Shown here one piece after another: positions 1 through 6,153 of a stretch of 6,947 nt of DNA. Source of the stretch: UMGS1851 sp900555605. GTDB taxonomy: Bacteria > Bacillota > Clostridia > UBA1212 > UBA1255. Location of the stretch: NCBI GenBank assembly GCA_902472555.1, contig CABROF010000117.1, forward strand, positions 1-6,947. The letters are read 5' to 3'. Under the pieces are notes generated by a model. It did no database searches, had not been told where the DNA came from, and saw only the letters and a program-made list of their open reading frames with translations. How positions within the stretch are numbered: the stretch's first letter is position 1; the number at the start of each line of letters is the position of its first letter. The position numbers and the translations under genes were made by a program.

Positions 1-722
1 GGGAAACGGCCGGCGGCCTCTGCAAGCCGTCTTTCCAGGTTCTCATAGCGTTGAAACCAATCTGACAGCGCCGGCGCGGTCAACGGCCGTCCGCCGTACC
101 AATACAAGTCAAAGCTCTGAAAAAACGGCAGGGCAGCCTGTGCGGTCTCCGGATCGTTTTCCTCCAGCTCTTTTGCATACTGCCGGTTCGTTTTGGCCTT
201 TTGTATCAGAATCCGCTGTTTTCTGTTCAGAAGGATCAGCAGCGCAATAAACAGATAGCGAAAAGAGAAGCGAAACGCCCCCTCGTCACGGTAGCGGATC
301 GCCAGCTCAAGGGCTTTGCGGTCCTGCTCCGCCAGGTCCGTCAGCTCCTCTGCAAAGCTATCGGACTCACCCTCCCGTCTGCGCTTTGTTTTGACAATCC
401 GGGCTGTAATACGCACAAGAAGCAGAACAAGCAGTAAAATAACAATGACAAATACAATGAGAACAACCCCACGGACGCCGCTTCCCAAACCGGAAAGAAC
501 ACCGTCCAAATGAAACAGCTTTGCAATTTGATTCAGCAGCCATTCCAAAAAATCGCCCACATACCCCAAAAGCTTTTTCAGCAGATTCAAAATTTTCTCA
601 AGCAGCGGGTGATCCGCTGCCTGCGCTTCCTGAAATTCCGGCCCGGACAGGACATCCCGAATGATTTTCTCCGCTTGGCGCTGTCCGGCGGTTAAGACCG
701 GCAAAGAGCATATGTTTATCAA
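1..722 (-). CDS. DUF4129 domain membrane protein, 3' end outside window
   Basis: 240 codons are visible and the frame is still open at the window edge, so the C-terminus is missing. The reading frame shows an N-terminal part with the pattern AEKIIRDVLSGPEFQ (about residues 17-31), an amphipathic Leu/Trp-rich stretch (about 43-70), one strong membrane span (about 85-105) followed by a basic stop (KTKRRR), and then a cytoplasmic DUF4129 region: LAEQDRKALELAIRYRDEG, a hydrophobic YLFIALLILLNRK helix and KTNRQYAKEL (about 130-186). No enzymatic function is known for the family. The chosen start is a TTG overlapping the TGA of the upstream membrane protein; the nearest ATG (713-711) is in another frame, which closes after a few dozen codons. 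The family is usually linked to MoxR/DUF58/transglutaminase genes, suggesting an envelope role, but that is inference. Family call confident, start less so. Confidence 0.8.
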   Translation of the reverse strand, partial: MINICSLPVLTAGQRQAEKIIRDVLSGPEFQEAQAADHPLLEKILNLLKKLLGYVGDFLEWLLNQIAKLFHLDGVLSGLGSGVRGVVLIVFVIVILLLVLLLVRITARIVKTKRRREGESDSFAEELTDLAEQDRKALELAIRYRDEGAFRFSFRYLFIALLILLNRKQRILIQKAKTNRQYAKELEENDPETAQAALPFFQSFDLYWYGGRPLTAPALSDWFQRYENLERRLAEAAGRF

Positions 723-1639
723 ACAGCCGCCCCTCCCCCATCTGCTTCCAGCATAGCCCTGAGCCGTACCAGAAAATCAATTTCCCCCTGCTCTGTCTGA
801 AGACGGATATACAGAATGGTCGTAATTACAAATAGGACCGGTGCAAACAGCGCACCGAAGGCCTGTGCCGCGGCATATAAGATCCGGTTGAGCAGCGGGT
901 CCTCTATGGGAATCAGCGCAGTCAGGCTAAGTACGGAGGGAATCGTCCAAGTGAACCAGGCGCCGAACAGGACCGGCCGGAATACCCTCCAGAAATGCCT
1001 TTTCGTAAGCCGCATGGAACGTTTGAATGCCTCGAAGCAGTTGACACGGTTGATCACCACCGCATGCGGAATAAAATAGGTCCGTATCATAACGTATATA
1101 ACCGCACATAAAAGGCACAGCACAAACAGCAGTACAGCAGCCACGGGTACCCAGCTGCTGCGGGCTGCAAGGCCAACCCCTACCAGCAGAAAGGAAAAAA
1201 GCAGAAACACAATTGACAGCGCGAGGCTCAGCACCGTACTCAGTACAAAATTCCATAGAATCACCCAGCCGAACCGCTGAAGCCCCTGCTTCAGGCAGAA
1301 GCGCACCGGATAGGCTTTGTCCCATACGATTCTATGGTAAGTAAAATAAATAATTCCCAGGAGCAGCACATAATAAAACGTAGACATATACAAGCTCTGC
1401 AGCGCAGCGCCTCCGTATATCCGGAAAACGAAATCATATGTCAGCCCGTATTCCGCAGCCTCCAGCAATTCCTCCCAAAGCACCGAAGGACCAATGAGAT
1501 AAGATATCAGAAAATTCACCGGGACATGAAATACTGCCGTAAATATCAGAAGGGTCTTCAAATGCTGCCGGTAGAATTCCACCCCGTAGTCGAGGTAATC
1601 TCCTGTCCGCATGTGTTTCTTTGCTAAATGCTCTCTCAT
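719..1639 (-). CDS. Polytopic membrane protein, GPDPase-membrane-domain-like
   Basis: This 306-residue protein has about six predicted spans: roughly 29-50, 87-105, 126-158, 164-190, 219-243 and 255-278. The N-terminal pattern GDYLDYGVEFYRQHLKTLL, and the motif CFEAFKRSMRLTKRHFWRVF (about 201-220) between spans 4 and 5, resemble the membrane-domain family associated with glycerophosphodiester phosphodiesterases and related uncharacterised integral membrane proteins. No catalytic domain is present, so no reaction can be named. The ATG at 1639 is the first start after an in-frame TGA about 24 nt upstream; a GGGAGG site lies about 11 nt before it, a little far, and Met10 is an alternative. It is the first gene after the consensus promoter at 1699-1727 and overlaps the DUF4129 gene by 4 nt, so the two probably act together at the membrane. 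Function unknown. Confidence 0.8.
   Translation of the reverse strand: MREHLAKKHMRTGDYLDYGVEFYRQHLKTLLIFTAVFHVPVNFLISYLIGPSVLWEELLEAAEYGLTYDFVFRIYGGAALQSLYMSTFYYVLLLGIIYFTYHRIVWDKAYPVRFCLKQGLQRFGWVILWNFVLSTVLSLALSIVFLLFSFLLVGVGLAARSSWVPVAAVLLFVLCLLCAVIYVMIRTYFIPHAVVINRVNCFEAFKRSMRLTKRHFWRVFRPVLFGAWFTWTIPSVLSLTALIPIEDPLLNRILYAAAQAFGALFAPVLFVITTILYIRLQTEQGEIDFLVRLRAMLEADGGGAAV
731..739 (-). promoter_or_regulatory. Ribosome binding site for the TTG start of the DUF4129 gene
   Basis: On the minus strand the sequence GGGGGAGGG lies 8 nt upstream of the TTG at 722-720, inside the last codons of the upstream membrane protein gene. It is the only purine-rich site close to an in-frame start for the DUF4129 frame, so it decides the start. 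The next in-frame candidate, TTG at 704, has no such site before it. Confidence 0.55.
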
Positions 1640-1698
1640 CCGGCCGCACGCCTCCCATCAGGTCCGCCGATTTTCCCCAAGACCCGCTATCTGTTCAG

Positions 1699-1727
1699 AT
1701 TATAAAAGCTCACTGCACACTTGTCAA
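1699..1727 (-). promoter_or_regulatory. Consensus sigma-A promoter for the membrane protein/DUF4129 unit
   Basis: On the minus strand TTGACA (1727-1722) is followed by exactly 17 nt and TATAAT (1704-1699); both hexamers match the housekeeping sigma consensus perfectly at the optimal spacing. The -35 box consists of the Leu160 and Thr161 codons of trmL, and the spacer contains the trmL stop codon. The expected start point is near 1692, giving a leader of about 50 nt before the ATG at 1639. The orientation and position fit the membrane protein gene. No operator is obvious, although a short TCTGAACAGA inverted repeat (about 1691-1700) touches the downstream edge of the -10 box. Confidence 0.85.
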
Positions 1728-2204
1728 ATGTCCCGTATCCGTCAGCCCCGCAAAGGAGAGCTGGCGCATAGCTTCATAAGCTACCACAGCCACCGCGTTG
1801 CTCAAATTCAGAGAACGGAACTCCCGGTTCATCGGAATTCGGATACAATGGTCATAATGCGCCGCCAGCAGCTCCTCAGGCAGCCCTTTTGTTTCTTTAC
1901 CGAAAACAAGATAATCTCCGTCGCGGTAGGTCACGTCGGTATGGCGTCTCGCGCCTTTTGTTGTACACAGGTAAAATGCCGCCTCCTGCGCGGCGGCCTG
2001 TATGACCTCCCGATAGCTGTCATAATAAAAAATCTCCACCATATGCCAATAATCCAGCCCAGCGCGCTTCAGATAACGATCCTCTACGGAAAAGCCCAAG
2101 GGCCGCACCAGATGAAGTCTGGCGCCGATGCCGGCGCAGGTTCGTGCGATATTCCCTGTATTCTGCGGAATCTCCGGTTCCACTAATACAATGTTCATCC
2201 CCAT
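1710..2204 (-). CDS. trmL: tRNA (cytidine/uridine-34 2'-O)-methyltransferase TrmL
   Basis: TrmL is a SPOUT-class methyltransferase that uses S-adenosylmethionine to methylate the ribose of the wobble nucleotide (position 34) in leucine tRNAs. This 164-residue protein has the usual single-domain length and all three SPOUT signatures: QNTGNIARTC (14-23), FGKETKGLP (101-109) and the C-terminal knot segment with IPM at 123-125 and RSLNLSNAVAVVAYEA at 130-145. The start at 2204 has AAAGGA about 11 nt upstream; Met3 is a possible alternative start. It lies 67 nt after the DUF362 gene in the same direction, and its 3' end carries the -35 element of the next transcription unit. It may share the upstream operon by readthrough, as no terminator is seen before it. 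Family assignment is firm; the exact tRNA substrate in this organism is inferred. Confidence 0.95.
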   Translation of the reverse strand: MGMNIVLVEPEIPQNTGNIARTCAGIGARLHLVRPLGFSVEDRYLKRAGLDYWHMVEIFYYDSYREVIQAAAQEAAFYLCTTKGARRHTDVTYRDGDYLVFGKETKGLPEELLAAHYDHCIRIPMNREFRSLNLSNAVAVVAYEAMRQLSFAGLTDTGHLTSVQ

Positions 2205-2241
2205 TTTATAAACATTCCTTTCATTTGCCGGCCCCGTGTCC

Positions 2242-2263
2242 GCGGCGCGCTTCGCACCGCCGC
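2242..2263. repeat. GC-rich inverted repeat between the DUF362 gene and trmL
   Basis: The arms GCGGCG (2242-2247) and CGCCGC (2258-2263) are perfect complements around a 10-nt loop that can form two further pairs. On the minus strand it follows the DUF362 stop codon by fewer than 30 nt, but the sequence after it is GC-rich and has no T-run. It therefore does not qualify as an intrinsic terminator. It could be a weak attenuating or mRNA-stabilising hairpin, or chance in GC-rich sequence. Confidence 0.35.
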
Positions 2264-2271
2264 ACTGCGTC

Positions 2272-3414
2272 CTATCGGATAAACAGCTTATTGAGCACGG
2301 GCTTTTTGATTTTGACCGCCCGGAACGGACAAAGCTCCTGACAGCAATAGCAGCGGATGCAGCGGGACAGGTCCGTTACTTTTGCGCCGCTTCCTTTTTT
2401 CAGCGCAATCACTTTTGCCGGGCAGCATTTTACACACTCGCCGCAGCTGCGGCACTTCCGCCCGGAAAATACAGGCTTCGGCCGGATCATTTTACTCAGC
2501 ACATCGCCGAAAAATCCGTCTACAAAATGTATGCGCTGCATATCGTCATTATATTTCACCTTAAAATGAGGCGCACGGACCGCTTCCAGCGCAGGCCCGG
2601 CATACGGAATTTCCCGCCAATCCGACGGGCACAGTCCCCGCGCCGCCGCGCTGCGCAGAATCGGCACGCGCTGGTATGCCGCCTGAATGATCTGCAGCGC
2701 CATCATATCCGTATGAAACGGGTTATCCCCTGAGAGAAGGAGACCCAGACGGACCGGATCCCCTGCCGTAGGTCCATCCTTTTCCATACCCACAACGGCA
2801 TCGATAATCTGCAGAGCAGGTTTGGCCGCCAGGCAGATATCAATGATACAGTTGGCAAAATCGTCGTAATTTGACATATTCAGGTGATATTCCGCTTTTT
2901 CCAGGCCGGCCACGCAGCCGAACATATTTTTCACGGCACCCGTATAAACCATCATGCCGTGGGTCTTGAGCTTTGCAAGATTAATCACGGTATCAGCCTC
3001 TGCCACCGGCGTAATCAGTTTGATTTTTTTCAGATACATGGCTTCCGGGTTTTCAACCTCTGTTTCGGAGATATCAAAATTCAGCCGTGCCCCCGCTTCT
3101 TCTGCGGCAGCTTCTATACCGCAGACCTTATAAAGGGATTTCAGAATTCCTTTTTCATATAATCCGCCCGGGCTTTCCGCAATCGTCACATCAGCGCCCT
3201 GCTCCGTACAGAGCTTGGCCACGGCCCAGACTATGGCCGGATGTGTGGTAGCGGCAGCTTCCGGTTTTCGTTTTGCCACCAGATTCGGTTTGATTACAAC
3301 GCGCAGGCCCGGCCGCGCATAGCGTTCAATTCCGCCATGGGCGGCAAACAGCGCGCGGACACACGCCAACACCGTATTTTTGTCATAGTCTTCACATCTC
3401 TGCAAAAATACCAT
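2272..3414 (-). CDS. DUF362 protein with C-terminal 2[4Fe-4S] ferredoxin domain
   Basis: The 380-residue protein has an N-terminal DUF362 domain (about 1-300) with KPNLV (42-46), TIAESPGG (77-84), KLKTHGMMVYTGAVKNMFGC (148-167) and DAVVGMEKDGPTAGDP (205-220). A bacterial ferredoxin module follows, with cluster ligands Cys321, 324, 327 and 331 (CP) and Cys352, 355, 358 and 362 (CP). Extra cysteines at 330 and 357 sit inside the motifs. There is no signal peptide, so it should be a cytoplasmic electron-transfer or redox protein; the reaction and partner of this widespread anaerobe family are not established. It starts inside the end of rdgB (23-nt overlap) with a strong ribosome binding site, suggesting translational coupling. 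Annotation pipelines often call it simply 4Fe-4S binding protein. Domain call firm, function unknown. Confidence 0.9.
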   Translation of the reverse strand: MVFLQRCEDYDKNTVLACVRALFAAHGGIERYARPGLRVVIKPNLVAKRKPEAAATTHPAIVWAVAKLCTEQGADVTIAESPGGLYEKGILKSLYKVCGIEAAAEEAGARLNFDISETEVENPEAMYLKKIKLITPVAEADTVINLAKLKTHGMMVYTGAVKNMFGCVAGLEKAEYHLNMSNYDDFANCIIDICLAAKPALQIIDAVVGMEKDGPTAGDPVRLGLLLSGDNPFHTDMMALQIIQAAYQRVPILRSAAARGLCPSDWREIPYAGPALEAVRAPHFKVKYNDDMQRIHFVDGFFGDVLSKMIRPKPVFSGRKCRSCGECVKCCPAKVIALKKGSGAKVTDLSRCIRCYCCQELCPFRAVKIKKPVLNKLFIR

Positions 3415-4054
3415 GCAATCGCTCCCCCAGCTCCCGCAGTGCCTTTCCTCTGTGGCTGATCTGATTTTTCAGTTCCGGATCCATCTCAGCCACTGTCATC
3501 TGATATGACTCGATGAACAGAATCGGGTCATAGCCGAAGCCATTTTTTCCCTTTGGTGCAAATGTGATTTTTCCCGGAAGCCGTCCTTCTGTTTTCAGAA
3601 GCACGCCCTGGTTTGTCACGGCAGCCATGCTGCAGACAAACTCCGCATCGCGCCGCGCCTCCGGAATCTGCGCCATGACGCGCAGCAGCTTCTCCGTATT
3701 CTGCGCATCGGAAGCGTTTTTGCAGCCCGGCTCCGATGCATAACGGGCAGAATAAACCCCCGGCGCACCGTTTAAGGCCCGGACAGCTAAACCGGAATCG
3801 TCTGCAATGACGGCAAAGGGTCGCCGGCGTCCGAATATGCCTATGACGGCAGGATACAGGGCTTCTGCTTTTAAGACTGCATTTTCCTCAAATGTGCTGC
3901 CGGTTTCTTCCGGCATCTCAAACGCGACCCCGTAGGCCTCGCTGAATTCTGCTGCGGAAATTACCTCCGCCTGCAGACCCTGCTGACGGAAAATTTCATC
4001 AAACTCCTTTAATTTATGGGCATTTCCCGTGGCGGCAATCACTGTCAGCATCAT
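3392..4054 (-). CDS. rdgB: RdgB/HAM1 family non-canonical purine NTP pyrophosphatase
   Basis: This enzyme hydrolyses dITP/ITP and dXTP/XTP to the monophosphates and pyrophosphate, keeping deaminated purines out of DNA and RNA. Family hallmarks in the 220 residues are TGNAHK (9-14), STFEENAVLKAEA (53-65), ADDSGL (84-89) with the conserved acidic pair, GAPGVYSARYA (97-106), GFGYDPIL (172-179) and SHRGKAL (200-206). It is slightly longer than the usual roughly 200 residues, mainly through an insertion around 66-80 (PAVIGIFGRRRP) just before the DDSG motif. The start ATG overlaps the lepB stop in an ATGA, with GTGGTG about 6 nt upstream; Met2 is the alternative. The 3' end overlaps the DUF362 gene. 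It is cytosolic and probably expressed as part of the operon. Confidence 0.95.
   Translation of the reverse strand: MMLTVIAATGNAHKLKEFDEIFRQQGLQAEVISAAEFSEAYGVAFEMPEETGSTFEENAVLKAEALYPAVIGIFGRRRPFAVIADDSGLAVRALNGAPGVYSARYASEPGCKNASDAQNTEKLLRVMAQIPEARRDAEFVCSMAAVTNQGVLLKTEGRLPGKITFAPKGKNGFGYDPILFIESYQMTVAEMDPELKNQISHRGKALRELGERLHGIFAEM
3422..3428 (-). promoter_or_regulatory. Ribosome binding site of the DUF362 gene inside rdgB
   Basis: On the minus strand GGGGGAG lies 7 nt before the ATG at 3414, within the last codons of rdgB. It supports a start that overlaps rdgB by 23 nt rather than a later internal start. Confidence 0.6.
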
Positions 4055-5007
4055 TTTTTCACCACTTTTCCTAAGATATAGCTCTCAGGTACAACGCCGA
4101 TGGAACGGCTGTCTGAGCTGTGATTTCGATTATCTCCCATCACAAAGACATACCCCTCCGGCACGATGACATCCGTATAGCGTAAATCAATGGGCCTCTT
4201 TACATAATCCGGCGTCTCGTCCGGATTGACATACGCTTCTGTCAAAAGCGTTCCGTTTCGGTAAATGCCGTCCGCCTTTACCTCGATATGGTCGCCCGCT
4301 ACGCCGATCACCCGTTTGATCCAGTATTTATTGGGATGCGCGATATGAAAAAACTTATATGAAATCAGATTATACTGAAAGGATTCTTTGATATCAGTCA
4401 AAAATGTCCTGTCCCGTATGGTTCCGTCCTCATTTTTGTTTGTACGGAAGGAGGAATCAAAAACAATGATATCGTTGTACTCCGGCTCTCCGAAAATATA
4501 CGGCAGCCGGGAAATAAATACAATGTCCCCGCTCTGCAGCGTCTGCTGCATGGAATCGCCGGACACCTCGCTGGTCCGAATGATATAGGTATTGATCAGA
4601 ATCGCGATAAACAATGCCAGCACAATGGTCATGATCCAGCTCAGCACATTTCTCAGCACCTTATTTTTAATCAAATATTTCTTATCCGGCTTCTTCTGCC
4701 CCGCCTCCGGCTCGGCATGAGAAACGGCGCCCTCCGGCTCGGCTGCTTCTGTTCCATCTGTCCCGTCTTCCTCCGGCACTGTCAGTTCTTCCGGCTGAGA
4801 CGGCGCCTCTGCCTCCACAGGCAGTCCCGAAGCTGCGGAAGCCGCCGCGGGGTCTGCATTTCTGTCCGTCTCCTCTGCAGCAGGAGTAATTTCCCCATCC
4901 TCGGATGCGCTCTCCGCAGAAAGCAGCGGCACATCGGTTTCCCCGGCGGCATTCGGCCCGCTTGTCCGGGACGAAGCGTCCATATCTTCGATTCGATTCT
5001 CCTCCAT
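4051..5007 (-). CDS. lepB: Signal peptidase I with long acidic N-terminal tail
   Basis: It cleaves signal peptides from secreted proteins on the outer face of the membrane. With the start at 5007 it has 318 residues: an acidic, Ala/Pro/Glu-rich low-complexity tail (1-100), a basic patch KKPDKKYLIKNK (105-116), one membrane span (about 121-141), then the extracytoplasmic S26 catalytic domain. The nucleophile is Ser152 in SGDSMQ and the general base is Lys231 in KYWIKRVIGVAGD; the conserved GDNRNHSSDSR stands at 291-301. The open frame runs upstream to an ATG at 5310, but that would overlap the 3' end of queH extensively and the added residues look like antisense-free shadow coding, so a start after the queH stop is preferred. 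Met9 (4983) is an alternative; neither has an ideal ribosome site (AGGCAGG lies about 11 nt before 5007). The stop overlaps rdgB by 4 nt. Function firm, start moderate. Confidence 0.92.
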   Translation of the reverse strand: MEENRIEDMDASSRTSGPNAAGETDVPLLSAESASEDGEITPAAEETDRNADPAAASAASGLPVEAEAPSQPEELTVPEEDGTDGTEAAEPEGAVSHAEPEAGQKKPDKKYLIKNKVLRNVLSWIMTIVLALFIAILINTYIIRTSEVSGDSMQQTLQSGDIVFISRLPYIFGEPEYNDIIVFDSSFRTNKNEDGTIRDRTFLTDIKESFQYNLISYKFFHIAHPNKYWIKRVIGVAGDHIEVKADGIYRNGTLLTEAYVNPDETPDYVKRPIDLRYTDVIVPEGYVFVMGDNRNHSSDSRSIGVVPESYILGKVVKK

Positions 5008-5051
5008 GTATTCCAATACCTGCCTTTTCTTATTTTCAGGCGATTGCCGTT

Positions 5052-5564
5052 TTACCGCAGAGAACGGATACAGCCGCAGTACTTCTGCCTGTAAAGCCCC
5101 AGTTCCCTCGCCTGCTGCTGTCCCGGGCGGAATCCGGGCCGGAAATCGCGGTACAAAAAGTCCACGCCGCAGCGTTCCCCTGCTTCCCGACAGACCTGCT
5201 GAAGCAGCGCATGATTCTGATAGGGACTCACCAGCAGCGTGGTAGTAAAATGTGTGAATCCATGGCGCGCCGCGTATTCCGCCGCAAGGTTCATTCTTAC
5301 AGTATAGCACATTTTACACCGCAGTTCATCTGAATCCGCAAATGTTTCCCACTTTTTCTGGTCAAAATCCTCCAGAACATGGAGCGGAACCTGTTTCGCC
5401 GTACAGGCCAGGGCCGTGCTTTCGCGCCTGCGCAGAAATTCTTCATAAGGATGGATGTTCGGATTTGCGAACAGCCCTTCCAACGGACAGTCTGTAAATG
5501 CCCGCAGCTGGTCGATCACAGACAGGCTGCAGGGGCCGCAGCATATATGCAGTAAAAGTTTCAT
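5052..5564 (-). CDS. queH: Epoxyqueuosine reductase QueH
   Basis: QueH (formerly DUF208) reduces epoxyqueuosine to queuosine at position 34 of the Asp, Asn, His and Tyr tRNAs, replacing the cobalamin-dependent QueG by an unrelated iron-sulfur enzyme. The 170 residues show HICCGPC (6-12; Cys8, Cys9, Cys12), RCKMCY (82-87; Cys83, Cys86), FTTTLLVSPYQNH (106-118) and YRQKYCGC (158-165; Cys163, Cys165), the expected metal-binding and redox cysteines. The C-terminus ends a few residues after YCGC, slightly shorter than many homologues. The ATG at 5564 has GGAG 7 nt upstream. It lies 79 nt after ruvC across a hairpin and 44 nt before lepB. Other queuosine genes (queA, tgt) are not in the window and may lie elsewhere. 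Confidence 0.95.
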   Translation of the reverse strand: MKLLLHICCGPCSLSVIDQLRAFTDCPLEGLFANPNIHPYEEFLRRRESTALACTAKQVPLHVLEDFDQKKWETFADSDELRCKMCYTVRMNLAAEYAARHGFTHFTTTLLVSPYQNHALLQQVCREAGERCGVDFLYRDFRPGFRPGQQQARELGLYRQKYCGCIRSLR

Positions 5565-5597
5565 GCTAATCTCCAGTCTTTCGCATATTTAAATTTC

Positions 5598-5628
5598 AAC
5601 CGATTCCGGCTCTGCCGAAATTCCGGTT
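5598..5628. other. Imperfect hairpin in the ruvC-queH gap
   Basis: Plus-strand arms AACCG (5598-5602) plus ATTCCGGC (5603-5610) pair with GCCGAAAT (5614-5621) plus CGGTT (5624-5628), with a TCT loop and a 2-nt bulge: 13 pairs including one wobble. Read on the minus strand it follows the ruvC stop by 15 nt but is followed by GAAATTTAAAT, a poor U-tract. Read on the plus strand it is followed by ATTTTTATTCGTTTTTC, which looks like an intrinsic terminator for antisense transcription. Either a partial terminator/attenuator between ruvC and queH, or a block to convergent transcripts. Confidence 0.5.
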
Positions 5629-5643
5629 ATTTTTATTCGTTTT

Positions 5644-6129
5644 TCAGATTCGTTCGGCCGACAGCTGCGAAAAACAGTGGCAGACGGCAATGGCCAGCGC
5701 ATCAGCGGCATCGTCCGGTTTCGGCAGATGATCCAAATGCAAAATCGTTTTGACCATCTGCTGCACCTGGCGCTTTTCAGCCCGGCCGTATCCCACCACA
5801 GCCTGCTTTACCTGCAGCGGCGTGTATTCGTAAACCGGGATCTCCATGGAGGCTGCGGCCAATACGGCTACGCCGCGTCCATGTGCGGCGGCAATGGCGG
5901 TTTTGGCATTATTGTTAAAAAACAGCTCTTCAACAGCGCAGCCGTCCGGATGATATGTCCGAATCAGTTCTCTCAGCCTTGCATCGATCTGAAGCAGTCT
6001 GCGGGAAAACAGCTCTCCCGCTTTTGTGCTTACCACGCCGTACTCCAGCATTTTAAACCGGTTCCCCCAATATTCCAAAACGCCGAAGCCCGTCAGCGCA
6101 AACCCCGGATCAATTCCCAATACAATCAT
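5644..6129 (-). CDS. ruvC: Crossover junction endodeoxyribonuclease RuvC
   Basis: RuvC cuts Holliday junctions as a dimer on the RuvAB-bound junction. The 161 residues (slightly shorter than the 173 of Escherichia coli) contain the RNase H-like fold signatures and the four acidic metal ligands: Asp7 in GIDPG (5-9), Glu67 in AVEELFF (65-71), and Asp140 with Asp143 in PDDAADALAIAVCH (138-151). The junction-binding segment with NNNAKTAIAAAHGRG (72-86) is also present. The ATG at 6129 has GGAGG 7 nt upstream and lies 24 nt after the ruvB stop, so the pair is surely co-transcribed. The order ruvB then ruvC differs from the common ruvC-ruvA-ruvB arrangement; ruvA is not between them and, if linked, would be upstream of ruvB outside the window. 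Confidence 0.97.
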   Translation of the reverse strand: MIVLGIDPGFALTGFGVLEYWGNRFKMLEYGVVSTKAGELFSRRLLQIDARLRELIRTYHPDGCAVEELFFNNNAKTAIAAAHGRGVAVLAAASMEIPVYEYTPLQVKQAVVGYGRAEKRQVQQMVKTILHLDHLPKPDDAADALAIAVCHCFSQLSAERI

Positions 6130-6153
6130 ATGCCGCCTCCGCCATTGTGTCTT

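Noticed and set aside
598..780. A 60-codon minus-strand frame across the membrane protein/DUF4129 junction
   Set aside because: It contains the nearest ATG (713-711) but closes quickly, and the DUF4129 family pattern is in a different frame that begins with the TTG at 722.
1611..2186. A 191-codon open frame on the plus strand, antisense to trmL
   Set aside because: It is opposite the clear SPOUT motifs of TrmL, spans the intergenic promoter region, and shows no domain-like pattern.
2242..2263. GC-rich inverted repeat as an intrinsic terminator after the DUF362 gene
   Set aside because: There is no T-run after the stem on the minus strand and the stem is only six firm pairs, so termination is not supported.
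4369..4397. TATAAT on the minus strand inside lepB as an internal promoter for rdgB
   Set aside because: At 17-nt spacing the upstream hexamer is CTGATA, a weak match to TTGACA, and it lies deep within the lepB coding sequence.
5008..5310. Upstream extension of the lepB frame to an ATG at 5310 (419 residues)
   Set aside because: It would overlap about 260 nt of queH, whose motifs are unmistakable. The added residues resemble no signal peptidase, and starts after the queH stop are available.
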